16,533 nt of DNA from an uncultured Nesterenkonia sp. (GCA_946221825.1 CAMINA010000013.1:1-16533); one strand, 5' to 3'; shown: positions 1-7,035, numbered from the stretch's first letter. Notes: generated from the sequence alone by a model not told the origin. Translations and numbers: made by a program.

Positions 1-1010
1 CTGAAGCCGAGCCCGCTGAAGATGAGTCCGCTGACGGTGAGCCCGTTGAAGGTGACCGTCCTCTGGACGAGGAACAGCTCGACTCAGGCGGCGACGCCGA
101 GCTGACGGCGGAGTCTGACTCGGCAGAAGCAGATGAGGGCACTGAGGCGGACGACGCTCAGATCGCCGCGGAAGGGGCGGAACTCGGTGATGCCGATGAT
201 GCCGCTGAACTGGACGACGAGGACGAGGTGACGCTCGAGGCCGAAACTGAGCTCAGCGCGGAGGAGCGGGACGCCGAGGAACTCGGTGCTGACCAGGTCG
301 GTACTGATGAGCCCGGTGCAGGTGAGCCCGGTGCTGACGAACTCGCTGCGGATGACCAGGACCAGCTGCAGAGCACCGAGACCGATGAGGACAGCACTCA
401 CGATCCGGACGAAGTGGTTGACGCGGACGATCTCACCGGACTCGAGGGCGAGCCCGACCGCGATGACGAGGACGATGAGGAAGCCCCGGTGCCGGCCTCC
501 CGCCGGTCGCGCAGGCTTCTGCGCGAGACCGATTCCCTGGATGTCCTCGACGACGAGAAGCTGCGCGAACTCGAGGAGCTCAATCAGCAGGTCGCTCAGG
601 ACGACGATCCGCACCGCGTGGATCCCGAGCTGCTGAAGAAGCAGCAGGCGCTGGCCGCCATGGCTATGCAGGCCAATCAGGAACGCCTGCGTAAGGAGCA
701 GGAGGAGCGCGAGGAGGCTGAGCGTGAGGAGCGTCGCCGCCGGCGTCGTCAGCGCCCCGAATCCGAGGTCATCACGCGCAAAGCTCTGCGCGCTCATGCC
801 GAGTCCGACCAGGATGTCGAGGAGGAGCCCTACGCCACCGGCGAGATCGAGCCGGTCCAAGCTCGCGGCGCCCATGGTCTGGAGCTGGATGAGATCGTCG
901 AGCACTCTTCGCGTCAGGCCAACCGGCAGAGCATGCTGCTGTGGTTGGTGATCATTCTCGCAGTCCTGCTGGCGGTGGCTGTGGGCGTCATCCTCTTCGT
1001 CGTGCTCTAA
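1..1010 (+). CDS. Acidic coiled-coil protein with C-terminal membrane anchor (5' partial)
   Basis: The reading frame is already open at base 3, so the start lies outside the window; about 335 residues are visible. The first half is extremely rich in Asp, Glu and Ala with short imperfect repeats around GADEPGAGEPGADEL. It then turns basic (PASRRSRRLLRE), continues as a probable coiled coil dense in Glu, Arg and Gln, and includes an ERRRRRRQR stretch. The last ~25 residues (LLWLVIILAVLLAVAVGV) form one hydrophobic helix ending at the stop, so the protein is probably tail-anchored with its charged body in the cytoplasm. I do not recognise a named family. It lies 12 bases upstream of rsfS and is probably co-transcribed with it. 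In many Actinobacteria an uncharacterised gene sits between nadD and rsfS; this fits that position, but nadD is not in view. An internal ATG at 228 is not a convincing start because the same composition continues upstream of it. Confidence 0.8.
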   Translation, partial: EAEPAEDESADGEPVEGDRPLDEEQLDSGGDAELTAESDSAEADEGTEADDAQIAAEGAELGDADDAAELDDEDEVTLEAETELSAEERDAEELGADQVGTDEPGAGEPGADELAADDQDQLQSTETDEDSTHDPDEVVDADDLTGLEGEPDRDDEDDEEAPVPASRRSRRLLRETDSLDVLDDEKLRELEELNQQVAQDDDPHRVDPELLKKQQALAAMAMQANQERLRKEQEEREEAEREERRRRRRQRPESEVITRKALRAHAESDQDVEEEPYATGEIEPVQARGAHGLELDEIVEHSSRQANRQSMLLWLVIILAVLLAVAVGVILFVVL

Positions 1011-1022
1011 GCTGGAGAGGAC

Positions 1023-1403
1023 ATGGCTATCTCACAGACTGTTCTCGCAGAGCTTCGGACTGCCGCTGCGGCCGCATCCGACAAACTTGCCACCGATATC
1101 GTCGGGTTGGACGTCGGGGAGCGCATCGGCATCACCGACGCCTTCCTCATCTGCTCCGCACCATCGGATCGGCAGATCAACGCGATCGTGGACGCGATCG
1201 AAGTACAGCTCAAGCAGGAGCATTCCTCTGGACCGCTGCGCCGCGAAGGCCGCGACTCCGGCACCTGGGTGCTTCTTGACTATGGTCATATGGTGATCCA
1301 CGTCCAGCACGAGGAGGAGCGGACCCTCTACGGGCTGGACCGACTCTACGCCGATGTGGAGCGTGTCGATCTCGATTTGCATGATGCTTCAGAGGTGGAT
1401 TAG
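1023..1403 (+). CDS. rsfS: Ribosomal silencing factor RsfS
   Basis: A 126-residue protein of the RsfS/Iojap (DUF143) family, full length for the family. RsfS binds ribosomal protein uL14 on the large subunit and blocks joining with the 30S subunit, lowering translation when nutrients are short. The family signature is easy to see: the IGITDAFLICSAPSDRQINAI block (here with SAPSDRQ in place of the usual SGxSxRQ), then EGRDSGTWVLLDYGHMVIHV and LYGLDRLYADV. The start at 1023 is supported by the Shine-Dalgarno-like GGAGAGG just upstream. It follows the acidic membrane protein by 12 bases, implying one transcript, and tRNA-Ala begins 50 bases after its stop. Product assignment is secure; function is inferred from the family. 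Confidence 0.95.
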   Translation: MAISQTVLAELRTAAAAASDKLATDIVGLDVGERIGITDAFLICSAPSDRQINAIVDAIEVQLKQEHSSGPLRREGRDSGTWVLLDYGHMVIHVQHEEERTLYGLDRLYADVERVDLDLHDASEVD

Positions 1404-1453
1404 AGTATAAGGGTTGCCGCGGAGGGATCCGGGGAAACAGAACAAGAGACTAC

Positions 1454-1526
1454 GGGGCATTGGCGCAGCTGGTAGCGCGTCTGTATGGCATACAGAAGGT
1501 CATCGGTTCGAGTCCGATATGCTCCA
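1454..1526 (+). tRNA. tRNA-Ala (anticodon GGC)
   Basis: The sequence folds into a complete cloverleaf of 73 nt. The acceptor stem GGGGCAT pairs with ATGCTCC and contains the G3:U70 wobble that identifies alanine tRNAs. The D arm is GCGC-AGCTGGTA-GCGC, the anticodon stem TCTGT/ACAGA encloses the loop ATGGCAT, and the T arm is ATCGG-TTCGAGT-CCGAT. The anticodon GGC reads GCC and GCU alanine codons, fitting for a GC-rich genome. The 3' CCA is not encoded (A is followed by CAG) and must be added enzymatically. It lies 50 bases after rsfS and is followed by a strong hairpin. Confidence 0.97.
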
Positions 1527-1532
1527 CAGAAA

Positions 1533-1570
1533 GATGAAGGTCCGATCCGGTCACGGGTCGGACCTTCATC
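1533..1570 (+). terminator. Hairpin terminator after tRNA-Ala
   Basis: GATGAAGGTCCGA (1533-1545) pairs perfectly with TCGGACCTTCATC (1558-1570). Inside, TCCG and CGGG extend the stem, with one G-T pair, to about 17 bp closing on a GTCA loop. No T tract follows, as is common for actinobacterial terminators. It begins seven bases after the tRNA and should end the rsfS-tRNA transcript. Confidence 0.8.
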
Positions 1571-1615
1571 GTATCTGCAGATGCATTCTGCGCTCGTTCA
1601 GTCCAGCCTTCATCG

Positions 1616-1652
1616 TTGAGTGCGCCCCCGAGCCCCGTGATGTACTGGCCCC
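1616..1652 (+). promoter_or_regulatory. Putative leaderless promoter of the panE-like gene
   Basis: TGTACT (1641-1646) resembles a -10 element and is followed by exactly six bases and then the ATG at 1653, which would put the transcription start on the start codon. A weak -35 candidate, TTGAGT (1616-1621), lies 19 bases upstream of it. No Shine-Dalgarno sequence precedes this start. Inferred from spacing only. Confidence 0.4.
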
Positions 1653-2603
1653 ATGCGGATTCTGATCTACGGCGCAGGGGCCATGGGCCTCTACCTCAGT
1701 GCTCGGCTGGCTCAAGCCGGCCACAGCGTCTCTCTGAAGGCACGCGGCGAAGCTCTGGCTCAGGCTGAGGTCGGTGTGCCGGTGACGATCGCCTCCGGGG
1801 GAGACTCCCAAGAGGTCAGCAGTGTGCGGATCGTCGCCGAGGTTCCGTCTTCCTCCGACGTCGACCTGGCGATCCTGACGACGAAGGCGTGGCAGGTGCC
1901 GCAGGCCGCAGAGGACGTCGCACCGGCGCTGAGTCCGCAGGGACGCCTGCTGACGGTGCAGAACGGTGTCGACGCCCCCGCGCGGGCTGCAGAACATATC
2001 CCGGCTCGGCAGGTGCTGGGCGGCACCGCCGTCGTGATTGCTGAGCGCATCGGGCACCTCCAGGTCTCGCTGAACGGCCCGGAGGTCCATCTGATCCTCG
2101 GACGCTGGGAGGCTGACACTGAGGGGCAGGAGGCAGACCAAGCAATCACTGCCGCGCTGTTTCAGGCGGGGATCCTGGCGCAGTGGAGCGATGACATCGT
2201 GACCGCGCTGTGGAAGAAGCTCGCCTTGGTGGGCTCCTACGGGGGAGTGGGCGCGCTCTCCGGGACGCCGGTGGGCATCACCCGTGCGGTCCCACAGACC
2301 AAAGCCCTGGTGCGCAACGCCATGCTCGAGGTCTTCAATGTGGGCAACGCACGAGGAGCTTCCCTCCAAGAACAGGACCTGGAGGACATCATGGGCACGT
2401 TCACTCAGAAGTTCCCGGAATCGACCACGGCCTCACTGCAGCGTGATCTCCTGGAGGGTCGGCCTTCGGAGCTGAGGGACCAAGTGGGCGCAGTGGTGGC
2501 TCACGCTCGTGAGTTGGGAGTGGACGTGCCGATCTTTGAGACGATCTACGCCTCTCAGCTGCCGCGTGAGCTGCAGGCGCGAGCGGCGTCCGAGCGCAGC
2601 TGA
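1653..2603 (+). CDS. 2-dehydropantoate 2-reductase (ketopantoate reductase) family protein
   Basis: A 316-residue member of the ApbA/PanE family, which reduces 2-dehydropantoate to pantoate with NADPH in coenzyme A synthesis. The N-terminus is a Rossmann nucleotide fold with GAGAMG at residues 7-12 and a basic KARG segment after strand two, typical of NADP binding. LTVQNGVD near residues 104-111 matches the family's QNG motif. The C-terminal helical domain contains the expected Lys region (ALWKKLALVG), then STTASLQRDLLEGRPSEL and ELGVDVPIFETIYA, matching the usual S-x-QD-x-GRP-E and GV-x-P patterns. Length is normal. Many Actinobacteria carry several paralogues with uncertain substrates, so true pantoate synthesis is likely but not proven and I leave the symbol blank. 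The gene stands alone between the tRNA terminator and the decayed epimerase and appears to be leaderless. Confidence 0.88.
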   Translation: MRILIYGAGAMGLYLSARLAQAGHSVSLKARGEALAQAEVGVPVTIASGGDSQEVSSVRIVAEVPSSSDVDLAILTTKAWQVPQAAEDVAPALSPQGRLLTVQNGVDAPARAAEHIPARQVLGGTAVVIAERIGHLQVSLNGPEVHLILGRWEADTEGQEADQAITAALFQAGILAQWSDDIVTALWKKLALVGSYGGVGALSGTPVGITRAVPQTKALVRNAMLEVFNVGNARGASLQEQDLEDIMGTFTQKFPESTTASLQRDLLEGRPSELRDQVGAVVAHARELGVDVPIFETIYASQLPRELQARAASERS

Positions 2604-2610
2604 GCGTCAG

Positions 2611-2643
2611 CACACCGACCCTTGAGCCCTGCGCGCCGGTGTG
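2611..2643 (+). terminator. Possible weak terminator after panE-like gene
   Basis: CACACCG (2611-2617) pairs with CGGTGTG (2637-2643) around a 19-base loop, starting eight bases after the stop codon. The stem is short, the loop is long and no T tract follows, so this is a modest candidate. Confidence 0.35.
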
Positions 2644-2703
2644 ATGGTCTGTGTCTGAGGAGGCTCGTCCTCGCCATATGAGTGCATCAGGAAGTAAGGG
2701 TCT

Positions 2704-3720
2704 ATGCGTGTTGCCGTCGTCGGTGCCACCGGAAATCTCGGCACCGCTGTTCTGAACCAGCTGTGCAGTCCTCACCTGAGGTCACGTCCGTTCTCGGGAT
2801 CGCACGCAGACTTCCCGACGCCGACGCCGCTCCCTACAGCGGCGCCGAGTGGCTCAGCGTCGACATCCAGTTCGAGGAGTCTCGCAGTGTGCTCGCCGAG
2901 GCCTTCGCCTCGGTGGATTCGGTCATACATCTGGCCTGGCTGATTCAGCCGAACAAGGAACGCGACCTGCTGCGCCGGGTCAACGTGGACGGGACCCGGT
3001 ATGTCCTCGAAGCCGCGGAGAAGGCTGGCGTGGGACATATCGCCGTCGTCTCCTCGGTGGGCGCATACTCACCGGTGGACGACGACCGTCCCCGGGACGA
3101 AGACTGGACCACCGGAGGTATCCCTACCTCGCACTACAGCGTGGACAAGGCCGCTCAGGAGCGAGTGCTCGATGAGTTCTCTCAGGCGCACCCGGAGATC
3201 GCAGTGGCCCGCCTGCGCCCCGGCCTGATCTTCCAGGGTTCAGCAGGCGCGGAGATCCAGCGCTACTTCGTCGGGAAGTGGGCGCCGGTCCAGATGCTGA
3301 GCGCCTTCCGCCCTCCGGTGGTGCCGCTGCCCAATGGCCTCCGGGCCCAGGCGGTGCACGCCGATGACGTGGCTGCTGCCTTCGTCCAGGCTGTGGTGCG
3401 CAGGGTTCACGGAGCCTTCAACATCTGTGCCGATGACCTGCTCACCGCTGAGACCATCTCCCAGATCATCGGACATGGACGTCACCTCGCGGTTCCCGGG
3501 GCGGCGCTGCGCCTGCTGCTGAGGGCCGCGCACCGTGCTGGGGCCATTCCCATGGACGAGGGGTGGCTGGACATGGCTCACCGCGTGCCCGTGATGGACA
3601 ATTCCCGGGCGGCGGAGCAGCTGGGGTGGAGCCCGCAGAAGACCGCGGCGGAGGCTTTGGAGGAGCTGATCCTCGGTATGGCGCGCGGGTCGGGGACAGG
3701 GTCAGTGCCGATGCGCCCCC
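2704..3720 (+). pseudogene. NAD-dependent epimerase/dehydratase family, frameshifted near the start and lacking its own stop
   Basis: The start at 2704 encodes MRVAVVGATGNLGTAVLNQL, a textbook Rossmann N-terminus with GATGNLG, but this frame becomes nonsense after about base 2763. Good family sequence resumes in the frame one base back: SSPEVTSVLGIARRLPDADA, then VIHLAWLIQP, VNVDGTRYVLEAA, VVSSVGAYSP, the catalytic-type YSVDK (Y-x3-K), and VARLRPGLIF. A single-base deletion between roughly 2758 and 2772 explains this. The C-terminal part (AAEQLGWSPQKTAAEALEEL) is intact, but no stop follows; the frame runs on into unrelated oxidase sequence as far as 4373. The fold is that of extended short-chain dehydrogenases acting on nucleotide sugars or similar substrates; the true substrate is unknown. 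A sequencing error could explain the first shift but not the missing end. Confidence 0.75.
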
Positions 3721-3746
3721 GCCGTGCGAGGGCAGCCCACCAGGAC

Positions 3747-3872
3747 CAGCTTCCGGGTCAGGGGCACCGTCTGCCGGAGCATGTGGACCCCCTGCTGCTG
3801 CGTCAGTACATGGCCGATCACCTGGCAGGTGCCACGGCAGGCCTCGACCGGGTCCTCCAGAAGCTGGCGCGG
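3747..3872 (+). pseudogene. Short remnant between epimerase and oxidase (RQYMADHLAGATAGLDR segment)
   Basis: In the same open frame as the epimerase, after a run that looks like a normal epimerase C-terminal tail, comes a segment reading LPEHVDPLLLRQYMADHL and then AGATAGLDRV. It does not look like epimerase or like the oxidase N-terminus. From memory it resembles the first part of a small uncharacterised bacterial family with a DHLAGATAG-type motif, but I cannot verify this. The simplest reading is the beginning of a third gene whose remainder was lost when a deletion joined it to the oxidase. It could instead be a mutated oxidase N-terminus, since the usual NWAGN motif of that family sits at a comparable position. 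Confidence 0.35.
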
Positions 3873-3875
3873 CCA

Positions 3876-4614
3876 GGGGATGAGCGTGACGTCGTCCACC
3901 TCGTCAGGCGGGCACGACGCCGGGGGAGGGGCCTGCGTCCCATGGGTTCAGGGCACTCCTCCATGCCTCTGATGAACACAGATGACGTGCTGGTCTCGCT
4001 GGACCGGATGAGCGGCGTCGTCGAGGCAGACCCTGAACTGGGACGGGCGAGGATCCTGACCAGCACGGGGCTGAACGATCTGGGCGCGGAACTGGAACAG
4101 CACGGGCTGGCCATGGAGAACCTGGGTGACGTCGACTACGAGACGATCGCGGGCGCGCTCGGCACCGGGACCCACAGCAGCGGCATCACGCTGGGCAATC
4201 TCTCCTCGACGATGATCGGCGGACGGCTGGTCACGGGGGACCGGCGAGGTGCTGCCCTTCGGAGTGGACGCCGGAGAGGGCCCTTCGGACTCGTTGGTGC
4301 GTGCTGCCCAGGTGTCGCTGGGTTCCCTCGGCATTCTGACTTCGGTCACTCTGCAGCTGGAAGAAGCCCATGATCTCCATCGGCGGAATTGGAGGACGCA
4401 CATCGACTGGGTCCTGGAGCATTTCGACGAGCTGGTCCGGTCGCATCGCAGCGTGGACTTCTACCGGTATCCGCGCAGCGACTTGGCACAGGTCAGCTGC
4501 GTATGCTCTACCTGGAGTGGGCGGACTTCCAGGCTATCCGACGGGAGCTGGACCCCGATGGCATCTTTCTGAACGACTCACCTGCGTGAACTCTTCCGCG
4601 AGGAGGACAGATGA
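3876..4614 (+). pseudogene. Broken FAD-linked oxidase of the D-arabinono-1,4-lactone oxidase/gulonolactone oxidase type
   Basis: Family members (about 430 residues) have an FAD-binding PCMH domain and a C-terminal ALO domain and oxidise sugar lactones or polyols. Here the N-terminus is replaced. From 3876 the FAD domain is clear: DERDVVHLVRRARRRGRGLR, MGSGHSSMPL, TDDVLVSLDRMSGVVEAD, ENLGDVDYETIAGALGTGTH. One inserted base near 4241 shifts the frame; sequence resumes as GEVLPFGVDAGEG, AAQVSLGSLGILTSVTL and EHFDELVRSHRSVDFYRYPR. About 190 residues of the ALO domain are then missing, and only the tail LYLEWADFQAIRRELDPDG plus IFLND follows. A last shift near 4573-4580 gives an early stop at 4587; the next frame continues HLRELFREEDR to a TGA at 4612-4614. 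The GSGHS motif, where many family members attach FAD to His, survives, but the protein cannot be functional as a whole. Confidence 0.8.
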
Positions 4615-4991
4615 GAGGCGACGCCCTGGGCCGCACCACATGGGTATTCTCTGCGGGCTTCGCCCCGAGCGGCAGCACCGGACCGGAGCCAGAGTTCACC
4701 TCGCGCAACACCCTGTGCCTGCTGAACACCGGTCAGAAGCAGGCCTGCGTGCATCTGACCTTCTACTACGACGACGCCGACCCGGTGGGTCCCTACGAAG
4801 TGCTCGTGGAAGCACAGCGGGTCACGCATCAACGGATCAACGATCTGATCGAGCCCGAGGCGGTGCCGCTGGATGCTGCCTATGGGCTGGTCATCACCTC
4901 AGACCGACCGGTGGTCGCTCAGCTCTACACTGTGGACGCCCGTGGGGGAGCACTGGCGGTCAGTCATCTGAATCCTGCGCCGCACCGCTGA
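4611..4991 (+). CDS. Sensory rhodopsin transducer-like protein (ASRT family, DUF1362)
   Basis: This 126-residue protein matches the Anabaena sensory rhodopsin transducer family over its whole length (about 125 residues). Recognisable blocks are GRTTWVFSAGFAPSGSTGPEP, SRNTLCLLNTGQKQACVHLT, FYYDDADPVGPYEVLVEAQR, QRINDL and a C-terminal YGLVITSDRPVVAQLYTVD. The Anabaena protein is a small soluble beta-sandwich that assembles as a tetramer and interacts with a sensory rhodopsin; relatives without a rhodopsin partner are widespread, and a link to carbohydrate binding has been suggested. No rhodopsin gene is visible here. An AGGAGG ribosome-binding site precedes the ATG. The start codon overlaps the reconstructed stop of the broken oxidase (ATGA), so the gene was probably coupled to it. 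Its end overlaps the convergent epimerase by 32 bases. Family assignment is strong; function is unknown. Confidence 0.85.
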   Translation: MRGDALGRTTWVFSAGFAPSGSTGPEPEFTSRNTLCLLNTGQKQACVHLTFYYDDADPVGPYEVLVEAQRVTHQRINDLIEPEAVPLDAAYGLVITSDRPVVAQLYTVDARGGALAVSHLNPAPHR

Positions 4992-5793
4992 TCAGTTCGG
5001 CATAGCCCTCACGGAAGGTGGGATACCTCAGGGATGGGCTATTGGACAGACTGCGCAGGCCCGAGGCGTCGATGGTCTTGCCGCGAGGAGTGCCGTCGCC
5101 GCTGTCCGGCGGAGTCGGAACTCCCAGACGCTGGGCAATGAAGGTTGCCAACTCTGCCTGCCGAACAGGGGTACCGTCTGTGGCGTGGAGAAGTTCCGGC
5201 GGGTCCATCGAAGCCACCAGCGTCACGAGGATCTCGGCCAGGTCGTCCCGATGGATCCGATTGGTCATCAGCATATGATCCACGGGGTCTCCGCGCCTGA
5301 TGCGTTCGATCGTGCGGGTCCGGCCTGGGCCGTAGATCCCAGCAGGTCGGATGACGGTGACGTGCTCGAAGAGGTCACGGGCGTCCTGCTCGGCGGCAAG
5401 CAACACTTCGGCGGTCTCAGTGGTGGGCGCCGGAGGAGTGTCCTCTGTGACGCGCTGGCCGTCATAGGGGCCGATGACACTGGTGGAGGAGACGAACACG
5501 AGGCGGGGCTGCTGGTCGCCCAGGGCACGACGCAGGCCTCGCAGTCCCTGACGGTAAGTGCTCTCGTAGTCGGCCGCAGTGCGTCCGTCGGCTGTCAGCG
5601 ACACCACGACGGCGTCGGCGGTCGGCAGCAGCGCGTCAGCCGGATCGGCGAGGTCGAGGCGGAGCGTGGCCAGAGCGCTGGAGGCAGAAGGCCTACGCCG
5701 CAGCCCGGTGACGGCCCATCCTCGGCCGCGCAGACGAAGGCCGGCTGCGGTTCCCAGGTCCCCGCAGCCGGCCATGAGCACATGTGATGTCAT
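4960..5793 (-). CDS. Atypical SDR / NAD-dependent epimerase (YeeZ-like)
   Basis: A 277-residue NAD(P)-binding protein. GCGDLG at residues 9-14 is the dinucleotide-binding loop; LRLDLADPADALLPTADAVV, LVFVSSTSVIGPYDG, VTVIRPAGIYGPGRTRTIER and MTNRIHRDDLAEILV follow in the order seen in YeeZ-like members of the extended SDR superfamily. The usual Tyr-x3-Lys pair is not evident where it should be (AEVLLAAEQ instead), a feature of this atypical clade, so a standard epimerase reaction should not be assumed. It is the last gene of the probable operon running leftward from the dehydrogenase at 8245, 12 bases after the Rho_N-like gene. Its 3' end overlaps the ASRT-like gene on the other strand by 32 bases. 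The start at 5793 is chosen by the Rossmann fold; the ribosome-binding site is weak. Confidence 0.85.
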   Translation of the reverse strand: MTSHVLMAGCGDLGTAAGLRLRGRGWAVTGLRRRPSASSALATLRLDLADPADALLPTADAVVVSLTADGRTAADYESTYRQGLRGLRRALGDQQPRLVFVSSTSVIGPYDGQRVTEDTPPAPTTETAEVLLAAEQDARDLFEHVTVIRPAGIYGPGRTRTIERIRRGDPVDHMLMTNRIHRDDLAEILVTLVASMDPPELLHATDGTPVRQAELATFIAQRLGVPTPPDSGDGTPRGKTIDASGLRSLSNSPSLRYPTFREGYAELISGAAQDSDD

Positions 5794-5805
5794 GTGCCCA
5801 TCATC

Positions 5806-6060
5806 TCAGTGCTTGCGCAGCGTTTCGATGAGCTCGTCCTTGTTCATATCCGAATAGCCGGTGATCCCCAGCTCCTTGGCGCGATCCTTGAGTTCATCGA
5901 CGGTTCGGTCCTCATAGTTCTGTGCCTGACCGCCCTTCTCGCCCTGGGCCGCGCGCCCTTCGTCCGCTGCGGAGTTGGCGATGCGAGCCGCCTTCTCCTT
6001 GGAGTTTCCCTCCTCGCGGAGCCTCTCGTAGAGCTCCTGATCCTTCACGGAATCTGCCAT
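5806..6060 (-). CDS. Small Rho_N/SAP-like domain protein (DUF7218-type)
   Basis: An 84-residue, highly charged protein. The N-terminal half (KDQELYERLREEGNSKEKAA and RIANSAADEG) matches a small family often annotated next to stress genes. The C-terminal half, residues 51-83 (DRTVDELKDRAKELGITGYS, then NKDELIETLRKH), is a classic Rho termination factor N-terminal, SAP-like helix-extended-loop-helix fold that can bind nucleic acid. No other domain is present, so this is not Rho itself. A strong AGGAG precedes the ATG. It sits 45 bases after the SDR gene and 12 bases before the atypical epimerase, within one probable operon. Its role is unknown; binding to DNA or RNA during stress is inference from the domain. 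Confidence 0.85.
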   Translation of the reverse strand: MADSVKDQELYERLREEGNSKEKAARIANSAADEGRAAQGEKGGQAQNYEDRTVDELKDRAKELGITGYSDMNKDELIETLRKH

Positions 6061-6105
6061 GACGTTCTCCTTCCGTCCGCCCGATGCCTCTGAGCAGCCT
6101 GAGGC

Positions 6106-6996
6106 TCAGAAGCCCTTGCCGCCGGTGACCGGGATGACCGAGCCGGAGACGTAGGAGGCCTCCTCGCTGGCCAAGTACACATAGGCCCCGGCGAGCTCCG
6201 CAGGCTGGCCCGGTCGGCCCAGGGGGGTGTCCTGTCCGAACTCTTCCACGGACTCCTCTCCGAAGCCGGTGGCGGGGATCAGCGGAGTCCAGATGGGCCC
6301 GGGGGCCACACCGTTGACCCTGATCCCCTTCTCGCCGAGCTCTGCGGCGACTGACTCGATGAAGGCCACCTGTGCCGCCTTGGTCATCGCGTAGTCGAAC
6401 AGCGGGGGCTTCGGGCCCACAGCCTGGATCGATGTCGTCACGATGATGGATGCGCCCGGCTGCAGATGCGGCACTGCCGCCTTGGCGAAGGCGATGTGCG
6501 CCACCAGGTTGGTGTCGAAGACCTTCTTCACCTCATCGATCTCGGTCTCGTCGATGCCGGTGCGCGCCTTCTGATAGGCCGCATTGAGGATCAGCACGTC
6601 GAGTCCGCCCAGGTCCTGCAGCGCCTGTCCCACCAGCGACTCGGCCGCCTGCGGCTCCCGGATGTCCTGGGGATAGAGGAAGACCTGCTGGCCCGCCTCG
6701 CGGATGAGCTCGGCTGTGGCCTCTGCATCCTCCTGCTCCTCGGGCAGGTAGTTGATGGCCACGTCAGATCCTTCACGGGCGAAGGCGATGGCCACGGCTC
6801 GGCCGATGCCGGAATCGCCGCCGGTGATCAGAGTCCTGCGTCCCTCGAGGCGTCCATGGCCCTGCCACGTCTGCTCACCATGGTCGGGCGTCGGCCCGGT
6901 CTCCGCGGTGAGGCCCGGCTGGCCGACGTCCTCATGGGGCGGCATCTGCTCGGAACGGTGCTTGCTCCGCGGGTCCTGCTGGGTCTGCTCAGTCAT
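6106..6996 (-). CDS. SDR family oxidoreductase (YghA/YhxC-like)
   Basis: A 296-residue classical short-chain dehydrogenase with the long N-terminal extension typical of the YghA/YhxC/YdaD group (residues 1-48, rich in Pro, Gln and charged residues). TGGDSGIG at 58-65 binds the nucleotide, NAA at 138-140 follows strand four, and the catalytic residues appear as Ser189 (TTSIQAV), Tyr202 and Lys206 (YAMTK). The end, YVSGSVIPVTGGKGF, is the usual family tail. The substrate is unknown; relatives are NADP-dependent aldehyde or alcohol oxidoreductases associated with general stress. I start at 6996 because the GAGGAG site lies seven bases upstream of this ATG; the ATG two codons earlier is almost on top of that site, and the frame upstream (to 7026) has none. 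It follows the zinc dehydrogenase by 61 bases on the same strand. Confidence 0.92.
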   Translation of the reverse strand: MTEQTQQDPRSKHRSEQMPPHEDVGQPGLTAETGPTPDHGEQTWQGHGRLEGRRTLITGGDSGIGRAVAIAFAREGSDVAINYLPEEQEDAEATAELIREAGQQVFLYPQDIREPQAAESLVGQALQDLGGLDVLILNAAYQKARTGIDETEIDEVKKVFDTNLVAHIAFAKAAVPHLQPGASIIVTTSIQAVGPKPPLFDYAMTKAAQVAFIESVAAELGEKGIRVNGVAPGPIWTPLIPATGFGEESVEEFGQDTPLGRPGQPAELAGAYVYLASEEASYVSGSVIPVTGGKGF

Positions 6997-7035
6997 GATC
7001 ATGCTCCTCACGTCGTGTGATGACACTCATCGATG

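Noticed and set aside
84..905. A 273-codon minus-strand open frame opposite the acidic protein
   Set aside because: It is the complement of an Asp/Glu-rich coding region and yields low-complexity Leu/Val sequence; no ribosome-binding site or family match.
1406..1411. TATAAG as a promoter for tRNA-Ala
   Set aside because: The only -35 candidate (TTGCAT at 1377) is 23 bases away; co-transcription with rsfS is as likely.
2682..2760. ATG at 2682 as the start of a 563-codon fused protein
   Set aside because: The first 27 or so residues are Cys/Arg-rich nonsense; the true Rossmann start is in the other frame at 2704, so this start is accidental.
6090..6109. CTGAGC/GCTCAG hairpin between the SDR and Rho_N genes
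   Set aside because: Only six base pairs with competing foldings and overlap with the SDR stop; too weak to call a terminator or attenuator.
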